A stretch of 61,716 nucleotides of DNA from Oscillospiraceae bacterium (GTDB taxonomy: Bacteria; Bacillota; Clostridia; Oscillospirales; Oscillospiraceae). A program made the position numbers and the translations under genes. Below are positions 34,835-43,588 of the stretch, in pieces; positions within the stretch are counted from its first letter, which is position 1, and each line of letters begins with the position of its first letter. The notes beneath the pieces are model-generated. The model was not told where the DNA came from and did not search any database. It saw only the letters and a list, made by a program, of their open reading frames with translations. The stretch is taken from positions 1 to 61,716 of the forward strand of contig JAFTMI010000005.1 of NCBI GenBank assembly GCA_017452505.1, given 5' to 3'.

Positions 34835-35859
34835 TGGAATTTACATTTGAAGAATCCGCCTGGGAACAGGCTTTGAAAATGCTGCGTCCCGGCGATGTGC
34901 TGCCTGCGGCAAGGGCATTGATCCTTATGGAAGAAATGTCCGACGAGGCGGCAGAAGAGGCTCTTTTAGCATTGGAAGAGCAGGGGATTACCCTGGATAT
35001 AACCGACTTACCTATGGACTCCGGCAGCGGCGAAGCCGCTCTGCGTCTGCGGCATGAGCAGCAGATGGTAAAATCCGGCGACCTTTTGACAGGCCTGGAT
35101 GAAAATGATCCCTTAGGCCTTTATTTGCAGGAATTGTCAAATATTCCCGTGGTGGGTGATGCACAAGCCTTGGCGGAGCAGTATGCTGCCGGCAATGAGG
35201 ATGTGTTGCAGGACCTTACCAACCTGTGCCTCAGCCGGGTGGTGGAGATTGCTTGCGAGCATACGGGCCGTGGCATTCTGCTGCTGGACTTGATCCAAGA
35301 GGGCAGCTTGGGTCTGTGGCAGGGCATCCTGCGCTATACAGGCGGCGATTTTGATTCACATATCGATTGGTGGATCCGGCAGTATTTGGCAAAGGCTGCG
35401 CTGATGCAGGCCCGGTCCAGTGGCATCGGAGAAAAGATGAAAACAGCCCTGGAAGATTTCCGAGATATGGACCAACAGCTTTTGGGCGAGCTGGGCCGCA
35501 ATCCCACTCTGGAAGAAATTGCAGAGGCAATTCATATTACCACGGAAGAAGCGGCTGTGGTGGCGGAAATGCTCACCCAGGCCAAGCTTCGCCAGCAGAC
35601 GGTGCTCTCCCGTGAGCCGAAAGAGGAAACCCCCGATGATAACCAGGCAGTGGAGGACACAGCTTATTTCCAGGCCCGTCAGCGGGTGCTGGATATGCTG
35701 TCTACTTTGTCAGAGCAGGAGGCAAAGCTTTTGACCCTGCGTTTCGGCCTGGATGGAGGTCTGCCTAAAACGGCGCAACAAGCCGGTGAAATATTGGGAT
35801 TAACGGCGGAAGAAGCCGTGAATATGGAAGCTGCGGCGCTATCAAAGCTCCGCAAGTAA
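34831..35859 (+). CDS. Divergent sigma-70-like protein with region 1.1-like N terminus
   Basis: 342 residues. The N-terminal ~65 ([33 protein letters not shown]) resemble the helical region 1.1 of primary sigma factors. Sigma-like parts follow: [16 protein letters not shown] (1.2), [40 protein letters not shown] (2.2-2.4), [21 protein letters not shown] (region 3) and [18 protein letters not shown]...ALSKLRK (4). The NLRLVVSVA core is replaced by [11 protein letters not shown], the 2.4 helix is changed and region 4.2 lacks the Arg-rich recognition helix ([10 protein letters not shown]). Likely a paralogue that binds polymerase but has weak or no promoter reading. Overlaps the upstream sigma gene by four bases. 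Confidence 0.75.
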   Translation: MMEFTFEESAWEQALKMLRPGDVLPAARALILMEEMSDEAAEEALLALEEQGITLDITDLPMDSGSGEAALRLRHEQQMVKSGDLLTGLDENDPLGLYLQELSNIPVVGDAQALAEQYAAGNEDVLQDLTNLCLSRVVEIACEHTGRGILLLDLIQEGSLGLWQGILRYTGGDFDSHIDWWIRQYLAKAALMQARSSGIGEKMKTALEDFRDMDQQLLGELGRNPTLEEIAEAIHITTEEAAVVAEMLTQAKLRQQTVLSREPKEETPDDNQAVEDTAYFQARQRVLDMLSTLSEQEAKLLTLRFGLDGGLPKTAQQAGEILGLTAEEAVNMEAAALSKLRK

Positions 35860-35869
35860 GGAGGATACT

Positions 35870-36550
35870 ATGGCTAAGACTTATGCAATCGCCATTGACG
35901 GCCCTGCCGGTGCAGGCAAAAGCACCATTGCCAAGCGACTGGCAAAGGAACTGGGCTATCATTATGTGGATACCGGTGCGATCTACCGCACTGTGGCATA
36001 CTTTATGGACCTTTTGGGCGTCAGCCCCAAGGATTCCGATGGGGTGGAGCGCTACATTGATGAGCTGACCATCCAAATTGAATATGACGAAGAGGGCAAG
36101 CAGCATATGCTGATGAACGGTATGGATGTGACCGACGAGATCCGCACCCAGGACATATCTCAGAAAGCCAGCCTGGTATCTGCCCAGCCTGTGGTCCGGG
36201 AAGTGCTGCTGGATATGCAGCGGGATGTGGCCAAGGCCCATAATGTCATTATGGATGGCCGGGATATCGGCACTGTTGTCCTGCCCAAGGCAGATGTAAA
36301 GATCTTCCTCACCGCGACCCCCGAGGTCCGGGCAAAGCGCCGCTGCGACGAGCTGCTGGCAAAGGGTCAGAAGGTGAATTACGAGCAGGTCCTCAAGGAT
36401 ATCATTCAGCGCGACTACCAGGATACCCACCGGGAAATTGCACCTTTGAAGCTGGCCCGGGATTCTGTCAAAGTAGACACTTCTGAGTTGGACATTGACG
36501 GTGTTATTGCCGCCATTGAAGCTATTATCAAGGAGAAGATTCCCGTATGA
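35870..36550 (+). CDS. cmk: Cytidylate kinase
   Basis: Phosphorylates CMP and dCMP. P-loop IDGPAGAGKSTIAKRLA, DTGAIYRTVAYF, the CMP-binding insert, VIMDGRDIGTVVLPKADVKIFLTA and RRCDELLAKG. 226 residues. Ribosome site AAGGAGG precedes the ATG by seven bases. Translation is coupled to the IspH-S1 gene by an ATGA overlap, a combination widespread in Clostridia. Confidence 0.96.
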   Translation: MAKTYAIAIDGPAGAGKSTIAKRLAKELGYHYVDTGAIYRTVAYFMDLLGVSPKDSDGVERYIDELTIQIEYDEEGKQHMLMNGMDVTDEIRTQDISQKASLVSAQPVVREVLLDMQRDVAKAHNVIMDGRDIGTVVLPKADVKIFLTATPEVRAKRRCDELLAKGQKVNYEQVLKDIIQRDYQDTHREIAPLKLARDSVKVDTSELDIDGVIAAIEAIIKEKIPV

Positions 36551-38538
36551 GCATTCGCGTAGCGGAAAGCGCTGGCTTTTGTTTCGGTGTGAACCGGGCA
36601 GTGGAATTGGTGGAGCAGGCTGCAGCTACGGACCAACAGGTTTGCACCCTTGGACCTATCATCCACAACAGACATGCTGTGGAGCATTTTCGTCAAATGG
36701 GTGTGAAGGTGATCGAATCCCCTGAGGAAGCCCAACCGGGCCAAACAGTCATCATCCGTTCCCACGGTGTGACCCGTGCGGTGCAGGAAGCCCTGGAGGC
36801 AAGAGGCGCCAAGGTGGTGGATGCCACCTGCCCCTTTGTGAAGCGGATACATAGTATCGTGAGCCGCGCAGAGGCGGAAGGCCGCCTGCCGGTAATTATC
36901 GGTACCCGCGCCCACCCGGAGGTGGAGGGGATCGCCGGCTGGTGCAGCAATTGTAAGGTTTTCGAAACCCCCGAAGAGCTCCAAAGCTGGGCTGAATCCG
37001 AAGAGATTTCTTCCGATTTGCCCATTAGTATGGTCTGTCAGACAACATCCACCGAAGCTCTTTGGAATTTTTGCAAAAAAATTGCAAAAAAAGTGTTTAC
37101 TAATGTAAAAATTTTTGATACAATATGCAGAGCGACTGAATCCCGGCAGAATGAGGCGGCAAGCCTCAGCAAGACCAGTCAGGCAATGGTGGTGGTGGGA
37201 GATACCCATTCTTCCAATACCGGACGTCTGGCAATGATTTGCCGGGAACACTGCGACCGGGTCGTCCTGGTGGACAATGCCACAGAAATAGATCCGGAAA
37301 TATTCCGCAGTGTGCGTGATGTTGGAATCACTGCCGGTGCATCAACCCCGGCGTGGATTATAAAGGAGGTCAATAAGACAATGAGCGAAATTATGAATGT
37401 TGAGGCTGTACAGGAGGAAAGCTTTGAGGCACTTCTTGAGCAGTCCATCAAGACTTTAAATACAGGAGATAAGGTTATCGGTATCGTTACCGGTATTGGC
37501 ACCACTGAAGTCCAGATCGACCTGGGCACCAAGCACGCCGGCTATATTCCGTATGATGAAGTCAGCGCAGATCCTTCCGTAAAGCCTGAGGATATTCTGA
37601 AGGTAGGCGACGAGATCGAAGTATTTGTGGTCCGCGTCAACGATCAGGAAGGTACCTGCCAGCTGTCCAAGAAGAAGCTGGACGGCATCAAGGTTTGGGA
37701 CGAACTGGCTGCCTGGTGTGAAGAGAAGGCTGTTATCGAAGGTACCATCACCGAGGAAAACAAGGGCGGTGTTGTTGCTACCGTTAAGGGCATCCGCGTA
37801 TTCATTCCTGCTTCCCAGTCCGGTGTTGCCAAGGGCGGCGATATGGCAGCTCTGGTTGGCACTACCACCCAGCTGAAGATCACTGAGGTTAACCGCGCTC
37901 GCCGCCGTGTGATCGGCTCTATCCGTGCTGTTTCCGCTGAGGCTCGCAAGGCTGCTCAGGAGAAACTGTGGAGCGAGATCGAGGTTGGCGCAAAGTACCA
38001 CGGCACTGTTAAGTCCCTGACTTCTTACGGCGCATTTGTGGACATCGGCGGTGTGGACGGTATGGTTCACGTTTCCGAGCTGAGCTGGAACCGCATTAAG
38101 AACCCCGCTGAGGTTGTGAGCGTAGGCGATGAGATCGATGTTTACGTCATCTCCTTCGACGCTGAGAAGCGCAAGATCTCTCTGGGTTACAAGACTGCTG
38201 AGATGAACCCCTGGAATCAGTTTATGACCACCTACAATACAGGCGACGTTGTAACCGCTAAGGTCGTGAAGCTGATGACCTTCGGTGCATTCGCTGAGAT
38301 CATTCCCGGTGTTGACGGCCTGATCCATATTTCCCAGATTGCAGACAAGCGTATCGGCAAGCCCGAGGATGTGCTGGCTGAAGGCCAGGAAGTCCAGGTG
38401 AAGATCACCGATATCGATGCTGAGAATAAGCGTATCTCCCTGTCCATCCGTGCTCTGCTGGAGCCCGTTGCAGAGGAGACCGAAGAGGAAGCTGAGGAAG
38501 CTGCAGAGGCAACTGAGGAAGTTACCGAAGAGGCTTAA
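36547..38538 (+). CDS. ispH-rpsA: Fusion: HMBPP reductase (IspH) plus ribosomal protein S1
   Basis: 663-residue fusion. Residues 1-~275 are IspH, the last MEP enzyme, making IPP and DMAPP on a 4Fe-4S cluster: SAGFCFGVNRAVEL (Cys), GPIIHNRHAVE, SHGVTRAVQEAL, DATCPFVKRIH (Cys), RAHPEVEGI, QTTST, and the third Cys in DTICRATESRQNEA with SSNTGRL. Residues ~290-640 hold four S1 RNA-binding domains (IGIVTGIGTTEVQIDLGTKHAGYIP; VKGIRVFIPASQSGV; VKSLTSYGAFVDIGGVDGMVHVSELSW; VVKLMTFGAFAEIIPGVDGLIHISQI), ending in a Glu-rich tail. The fusion is known from Clostridia. Codon choice changes toward more GCT/GTT in the S1 half, as for a highly expressed protein. Confidence 0.96.
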   Translation: MSIRVAESAGFCFGVNRAVELVEQAAATDQQVCTLGPIIHNRHAVEHFRQMGVKVIESPEEAQPGQTVIIRSHGVTRAVQEALEARGAKVVDATCPFVKRIHSIVSRAEAEGRLPVIIGTRAHPEVEGIAGWCSNCKVFETPEELQSWAESEEISSDLPISMVCQTTSTEALWNFCKKIAKKVFTNVKIFDTICRATESRQNEAASLSKTSQAMVVVGDTHSSNTGRLAMICREHCDRVVLVDNATEIDPEIFRSVRDVGITAGASTPAWIIKEVNKTMSEIMNVEAVQEESFEALLEQSIKTLNTGDKVIGIVTGIGTTEVQIDLGTKHAGYIPYDEVSADPSVKPEDILKVGDEIEVFVVRVNDQEGTCQLSKKKLDGIKVWDELAAWCEEKAVIEGTITEENKGGVVATVKGIRVFIPASQSGVAKGGDMAALVGTTTQLKITEVNRARRRVIGSIRAVSAEARKAAQEKLWSEIEVGAKYHGTVKSLTSYGAFVDIGGVDGMVHVSELSWNRIKNPAEVVSVGDEIDVYVISFDAEKRKISLGYKTAEMNPWNQFMTTYNTGDVVTAKVVKLMTFGAFAEIIPGVDGLIHISQIADKRIGKPEDVLAEGQEVQVKITDIDAENKRISLSIRALLEPVAEETEEEAEEAAEATEEVTEEA

Positions 38539-38548
38539 TTGACAGTAC

Positions 38549-38580
38549 ATACCGGGACCGAAAAATCGGCCCCGGTATTT
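38549..38580 (+). terminator. Terminator after ispH-rpsA
   Basis: ATACCGGGaCCGA-aaaa-TCGGcCCCGGTAT followed by TTGTC. Strong stem, short T run. Confidence 0.75.
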
Positions 38581-38616
38581 GTCGTAAATACCCGCAAGCA
38601 AATAAGGAGAGATATT

Positions 38617-38898
38617 ATGGTAAAGCACATTGTTCTGTACACATTAAAAGAAAATGTTGATAAGGCAGAGGCAGTGGCCATCATCAAGGCTCAGCTGGAG
38701 CCCCTGGTAGGTGTGATCCCCGGCCTGCAGGCTATGGAGATTCGGGCTGCTTACAATGGCGTGGACTATGCTCTGTACTCCGAGTTCGAAAGCAAGGAAG
38801 CGCTGACCAATTATGCTACCCATCCTGCCCACCTGGCAGCCAAGGAGCATTTCTGGAACTTCCTGGATACACGCGTCTGCGCTGACTACGAGGTGTAA
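38617..38898 (+). CDS. Dabb (stress-responsive alpha/beta barrel) family protein
   Basis: 93-residue dimeric ferredoxin-like barrel: MVKHIVLYTLKENVDKAEAVA, LVGVIPGLQAMEIRAAY, YALYSEFESKEALTNYATHPAHLAAKEHFW. The HPxH segment is typical of the domain. Substrate unknown. ATG 38617 is preceded by AAGGAGAG. Followed after two bases by the ACT gene. Confidence 0.88.
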   Translation: MVKHIVLYTLKENVDKAEAVAIIKAQLEPLVGVIPGLQAMEIRAAYNGVDYALYSEFESKEALTNYATHPAHLAAKEHFWNFLDTRVCADYEV

Positions 38899-38900
38899 GT

Positions 38901-39170
38901 ATGAAAGCGGTGGTAACTGTTGTTGGCAAGGACCGAGTGGGTATCATTGCTGAGGTATGTACGGACCTGGCCGGATTCCGGGTCAATGTGCTGGACATCA
39001 GTCAGACTGTTATGCAGGGCTATTTCACCATGATGATGGTGGTGGAAGTGTCCGATGCTACATTACCTGTGGCTGAGCTTGCTCAAAAGTTAGAGGAGAA
39101 GGGCAAGGAAATGGGCCTGTCCATCCGCCTGCAGAGAGAAGAAATTTTCCAGGCAATGCATAGGGTATAA
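38901..39170 (+). CDS. ACT-domain protein (UPF0237)
   Basis: 89-residue single ACT domain: [51 protein letters not shown]. The GKDR-GI turn binds small ligands such as amino acids in related proteins. It is almost always paired with the PFL/DUF711 gene that follows, which suggests a shared, unknown regulatory task. Confidence 0.93.
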   Translation: MKAVVTVVGKDRVGIIAEVCTDLAGFRVNVLDISQTVMQGYFTMMMVVEVSDATLPVAELAQKLEEKGKEMGLSIRLQREEIFQAMHRV

Positions 39171-39174
39171 GCGT

Positions 39175-40533
39175 ATGTTGGATTTTAAGGATATTTTAGC
39201 CACTCAGGATATGATCGATAAGCGTCACCTGGATGTGCGTACCATCACCATGGGCATTAGCCTGCTGGATTGCGCCCATGAGGATGTCAACATCTGCGCC
39301 CAGCGGATCTATGATAAGATCACCCGCCGGGCGGAGAATTTGGTGAAGGTTGGCGAGGAGATCGAGTGGGAGTTCGGTATTCCCATCGTGAATAAGCGGA
39401 TCTCCGTGACCCCCATTGCCATTGTGGGCAATAGCTGCAATACCGACTCCTATGTACCGTTGGCTATTGCCATGGATAAGGCCGCAAAGGAGTGCGGCGT
39501 GAACTTTATCGGCGGCTTTTCTGCACTGGTGCAGAAGGGTTGCACCAAGGGTGACTGGGTCTTGATGGATTCTATCCCCGAAGCGATGAAGGCTACTGAC
39601 CTGGTCTGTTCCAGTGTCAATGTGGGCTCTACCAAGGCCGGCATCAATATGGATGCCGTTGCCAAAATGGGCCAAATTATTAAGAAAACTGCAGAACTGA
39701 CCGCCGATAACGATGGTTTGGGCTGTGCAAAGTTGGTGGTTTTTGCCAACGCAGTTGAAGATAACCCCTTTATGGCCGGCGCGTTCCACGGTGTAGGCGA
39801 GCCGGAATGCGAGCTGAATGTGGGCGTTTCCGGTCCCGGCGTGGTGTACCATGCCCTGCAGAGTGTAAAGGGTCAGCCCTTTGATGTAGTGGCGGAAACC
39901 ATTAAGAAAACCGCCTTCCGGATCACCCGTATGGGTCAAATGGTTGGCGTAGAAGCCGGTAAGCGGCTGGGCGTACCTTTCGGCATCGTGGACTTGAGCT
40001 TAGCACCCACACCCGCTGTGGGCGACTCTGTTGCCCGTATTTTGGAGGAGATCGGCTTAGAGGTCTGCGGTACTCACGGCACGACAGCAGCTTTGGCTAT
40101 GCTTAACGATGCAGTGAAAAAGGGCGGCGTTATGGCATCTAACCATGTGGGTGGTCTCAGCGGCGCATTTATCCCCGTGTCCGAGGACGAGGGTATGATC
40201 GCAGCAGCTTTGTCCGGTACTTTGACTCTAGATAAGCTGGAGGCCATGACCTGCGTCTGCTCCGTGGGCTTAGATATGATTGCTGTCCCTGGAGATACCA
40301 GCGCAGATACCATTTCTGCAATCATAGCCGACGAAGCCGCAATCGGTATGGTCAATTCCAAAACGACTGCCGTCCGTATCATCCCTGCCCCTGGCAAAAC
40401 CGTTGGCGATATGGTGGAAATGGGCGGCTTGTTGGGCAGTGCTCCGGTAATGCCGGTACATAATGAATCCGCTGCCCAGTTTATAGCCCGTGGCGGACGT
40501 ATCCCTGCCCCCCTGCAGAGTCTTAAGAATTAA
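39175..40533 (+). CDS. PFL family protein (DUF711/UPF0210)
   Basis: 452 residues related in fold to pyruvate formate-lyase, without known activity. Seen: [17 protein letters not shown] near the N terminus, [51 protein letters not shown]-like ([19 protein letters not shown]), [37 protein letters not shown] and [27 protein letters not shown] at the end. Essentially full length. It keeps the ACT neighbour four bases upstream. Confidence 0.93.
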   Translation: MLDFKDILATQDMIDKRHLDVRTITMGISLLDCAHEDVNICAQRIYDKITRRAENLVKVGEEIEWEFGIPIVNKRISVTPIAIVGNSCNTDSYVPLAIAMDKAAKECGVNFIGGFSALVQKGCTKGDWVLMDSIPEAMKATDLVCSSVNVGSTKAGINMDAVAKMGQIIKKTAELTADNDGLGCAKLVVFANAVEDNPFMAGAFHGVGEPECELNVGVSGPGVVYHALQSVKGQPFDVVAETIKKTAFRITRMGQMVGVEAGKRLGVPFGIVDLSLAPTPAVGDSVARILEEIGLEVCGTHGTTAALAMLNDAVKKGGVMASNHVGGLSGAFIPVSEDEGMIAAALSGTLTLDKLEAMTCVCSVGLDMIAVPGDTSADTISAIIADEAAIGMVNSKTTAVRIIPAPGKTVGDMVEMGGLLGSAPVMPVHNESAAQFIARGGRIPAPLQSLKN

Positions 40534-40544
40534 GGAGATAACCG

Positions 40545-43538
40545 ATGAAAAGATTTTTGGCAACAATTTTGGCCCTCGTGATCCTGCTGTCTGTGGCACC
40601 TTCCGTAGGCACTGTTGCCGACGCAGCAGTCACATCCAAGCCTTTCTATGCGCTGACCTGGGATGCCTTGGACGGTGAGAAGTTTAGCAACATTGACAGA
40701 GCCTATGTGCTTACAGTCAAACCTCTTGGCGATCAGCTTACATTTAACGGCCAAACGGATTCTGCAAAACTGGCGCAGACCGTAAAGAATGCATTGGATT
40801 CCCGGCCGGAAGGTATGAAGTACATCCGTCTGTTTAATACTGCTGAGGCGTTGAAATGGGACGCTGACTTGGTTATTTATGCAGACAAGGGCGTTAAGGT
40901 GTTGAAGAAAATTTTTGATGAATTCCTGGATGCCTATAAGGATATAGGTGGCAAGCTGGACGGTGTGATCCTGGATACCGAATATATTTATATGGGCAGC
41001 TGGTATCTGTACTGTGACCCCTATGGTGGTCATTACAAGCCTTCTGATGAAAAGATCGCAGCAAATAAGTTTAACCGCAATCTCTATCATGACATCGTTG
41101 CCCACTCCCAGTATAAAACCCAACTGCGTCCCATGCTGGAGGAGGCTGGCTTTAAGTTCTATGAAAACATTGGCGGCGACAGATCTGAAATTTGGAGTAT
41201 GTATCCCCCGCAGACCATTAAGCAGGTTATGAAGGGCGATGCGCTGGCAGAGCATACGGCTAAATACACTGGCTGCTATGAGATATGGAATCGGGTCATG
41301 TACAACCGGATCGCAATGTACTTTGACTATGCAATCTATGAACCGATGAAAGCGCTTTATCCCAATGCGACCTTGTCCGATTATCAGTCTTATGAGAGCG
41401 GAACATGGTATAAGAATCTCTATAGCTATACCAACGGTATGAAGACGGGCAATGTGTCCAATACCAACGACGATTCCCACCTGCCCAATGCAAGTTATTT
41501 TAAGAATGGCAGTACTTATCTCTATCAGAACCCTGCAAGCTACAATAACGCGGTCTATGACGATGATCCCTACGGCATGCTGCTGTGGAACATCAACAAG
41601 ATGAAGAACATCTACGATGCAACCGACACCAAGAAGATCAGCGTTTGGATCTCAAGATTCGATTATGGCAGAGCTACTTCTTATAAGGGCAACACTGCTT
41701 ATTATACCGAATCTTTGTATCACTACGGTATGATGGACCCCCAACCTTTCTTAGTCTACATGACAGTATCGGAGGGCGGCGGCCAGGCAGGTTATGACGA
41801 GCGGCTGAAGTATATGTCTGAGGCATTAAGTGAACTGACCCGCGTTGCCGGCTACTCCGACCGCAAGCCGATTTATGTTCCTGCAAACTGGAATGACGGA
41901 TATGTGCTGACCGGTATGTATGCAAACGGCCGGAATATTTGGCGTATTACCCCGGATACTACCAGTGGCACAACAAAGGAAAGCTTTAAGATCAAGGACA
42001 GTGATCCTACCTTTAAGATCAACGGTACAACCGTTACCTTCCCCGGTGGCAAGATCCTCAAGGAGGGTTCTGTAACTTTGGGCAGCACCGGCTACTGGGT
42101 GGAAACTGCTAAGAATGTGAATCCTGTTGTTACCCGCGATGCTGACCGATACAGCGAGAATCCTTCCTATCTGGAGGATTTTGAGAGCTATAAAACCGGT
42201 ATGGTATTGAATGAGGGCAATTTGGCACTGCCGCAGACCTGGAAGTTTAATGTAAACAACGATATGGTCATCACTGCCCACGATGGCGGTAAGGCGTTGG
42301 CCCTCACTGGCACAGCTGTTTTGGAAAATGTGAAACTGCCCGAGAACATTACTGCCGGCGATACATATGCTCTGCAGCAGGCATGGGAGGTTTCTGTCAC
42401 CTTGCCGCAAGCAATGAACAGCGGCGCCAAGGTGGTTCTGCTCAATACCACTAAGGATGGCGGCATTAAGTTAGAAGGTGACAAGGTATTCTACGATGAT
42501 TACGGCCAGTACAAAGAGCTTTCCGGCGTGACCCTTGCCACCGGAAAGAAATATACCTTCAAGCGGGATATGGACTTTGATGAGGGTACCTGCACTTACA
42601 CTGTCTATGCTGATGGCAAGCAGCTGAAGCAGGTAGCCAATGTAGATATGGTAAAAATTTCGTTGCCTGTTGAGAAAATCAGCATTTCCTGTGCCGATCT
42701 AACCACCCAGGCGCTGATCGATGACTATAAGCTCTATCCCACCGGCCTGGCTGCAGACTTGTCGGTCTATGATGCCTACGGCGGCGAGGATCTGATTGCC
42801 TACAATAAGCATGAAAAGGCAGAGCTGGCTTACCGCCTGTCCTGGATGAATGCAACTGCTGAGAAGAAGACCATCAAGGTAAAGACGGCCTTCTATGACA
42901 GCAGCAATACCCTGACTTCTGAAACCGTGGTCGCCACTGTGACTATGGAGCCCGGCGATGACGGCGTGGTGGTTGGCACTGTGCAGAATAAGAGCAAGAA
43001 GATGCGAATTTACCTGGACGATGGAACAGGTGAGATGCCCACAAAGCCGACTGTGCCTGGTGTAGACTCCAATTCCGGTGAAGAGGAGAATGTAAGGCCG
43101 ACAAGCGGCAGCACTGCAACCAAGGCAACCACAGAAACCAAGGCTCCGCTTACAAAGCCCACCAGAGCCAGCAAGGCAACTTCCGCTACCAATGCGACTA
43201 AGGCACCCACCCAGTCCACAAAACCCGGTGAGACTTTGGCACCCGGAGAAACCTTAGCACCGGATGCTACGACAGAGGTTATGGCACCTGATGAGACAGT
43301 GGCACCTGATGAGACACTGGCTCCTGAGGAAACCCAGGGCTCTGATGAGGAACCGAAGGTATCAAAGGACAACAATGTAATTTTAATCGTTGGCATTGCT
43401 GTGGCAGTCCTGGCTGTGGCCGGCGGTTTGACTTGGTTCTTCCTGGGGAAGAAAAAGCCCGCAATTCCTGCAACTGCTCCTGAAGCAGCTGAAGAACCCG
43501 AGGAAATCCAAGAATTGAATGACGACCCCGAAGCTTAA
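40545..43538 (+). CDS. Large secreted, membrane-anchored protein of unknown function
   Basis: 997 residues with a signal peptide (RFLATILALVILLSVAPSVGTVADA), an extracellular part and a C-terminal TM (VILIVGIAVAVLAVAGGLTWFFL) with an acidic tail. Residues ~30-440 form an alpha/beta region rich in Trp and Tyr with KLDGVILDTEYIYMG, and MLLWNINKMKNIYDAT; this resembles a glycosidase-like TIM barrel, with acidic DTEY as a possible active-site strand, but I recognise no family. Residues ~545-720 look like a jelly-roll sugar-binding or LamG-type domain (YLEDFESYKTGMVLNEG...). A third beta domain (AELAYRLSWMNATAEKKTIKVKTAFYDSSNTL) follows. Residues ~830-930 are a Thr/Lys/Pro linker ending in degenerate ETLAPDETVAPDE repeats. 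GGAGAT precedes ATG 40545. Likely a surface enzyme for polysaccharide or mucin-type ligands (inference). Confidence 0.7.
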   Translation: MKRFLATILALVILLSVAPSVGTVADAAVTSKPFYALTWDALDGEKFSNIDRAYVLTVKPLGDQLTFNGQTDSAKLAQTVKNALDSRPEGMKYIRLFNTAEALKWDADLVIYADKGVKVLKKIFDEFLDAYKDIGGKLDGVILDTEYIYMGSWYLYCDPYGGHYKPSDEKIAANKFNRNLYHDIVAHSQYKTQLRPMLEEAGFKFYENIGGDRSEIWSMYPPQTIKQVMKGDALAEHTAKYTGCYEIWNRVMYNRIAMYFDYAIYEPMKALYPNATLSDYQSYESGTWYKNLYSYTNGMKTGNVSNTNDDSHLPNASYFKNGSTYLYQNPASYNNAVYDDDPYGMLLWNINKMKNIYDATDTKKISVWISRFDYGRATSYKGNTAYYTESLYHYGMMDPQPFLVYMTVSEGGGQAGYDERLKYMSEALSELTRVAGYSDRKPIYVPANWNDGYVLTGMYANGRNIWRITPDTTSGTTKESFKIKDSDPTFKINGTTVTFPGGKILKEGSVTLGSTGYWVETAKNVNPVVTRDADRYSENPSYLEDFESYKTGMVLNEGNLALPQTWKFNVNNDMVITAHDGGKALALTGTAVLENVKLPENITAGDTYALQQAWEVSVTLPQAMNSGAKVVLLNTTKDGGIKLEGDKVFYDDYGQYKELSGVTLATGKKYTFKRDMDFDEGTCTYTVYADGKQLKQVANVDMVKISLPVEKISISCADLTTQALIDDYKLYPTGLAADLSVYDAYGGEDLIAYNKHEKAELAYRLSWMNATAEKKTIKVKTAFYDSSNTLTSETVVATVTMEPGDDGVVVGTVQNKSKKMRIYLDDGTGEMPTKPTVPGVDSNSGEEENVRPTSGSTATKATTETKAPLTKPTRASKATSATNATKAPTQSTKPGETLAPGETLAPDATTEVMAPDETVAPDETLAPEETQGSDEEPKVSKDNNVILIVGIAVAVLAVAGGLTWFFLGKKKPAIPATAPEAAEEPEEIQELNDDPEA
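43229..43333 (+). repeat. Short tandem repeat in the surface-protein linker
   Basis: Repeats of a roughly 18-24-base unit coding (P/A)(G/D)ET(L/V)AP. They are imperfect at the DNA level and lie just before the membrane anchor. Confidence 0.7.
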
Positions 43539-43548
43539 GTAAACAAAA

Positions 43549-43579
43549 AAGGAACGACCATTTGGTCGTTCCTTTTTTA
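43549..43579. terminator. Convergent terminator, surface protein gene and gltX
   Basis: AAAAAAGGAACGACCA-tt-TGGTCGTTCCTTTTTT. Symmetric; serves both converging genes. Confidence 0.9.
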
Positions 43580-43588
43580 TAGGGATAT

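Noticed and set aside
37456-38628. 390-residue open frame antisense to the S1 half of ispH-rpsA
   Set aside because: Shadow of a highly biased gene; no start signals.
43229-43333. CRISPR array
   Set aside because: The repeats are short, coding and without unique spacers; no cas genes in the window.
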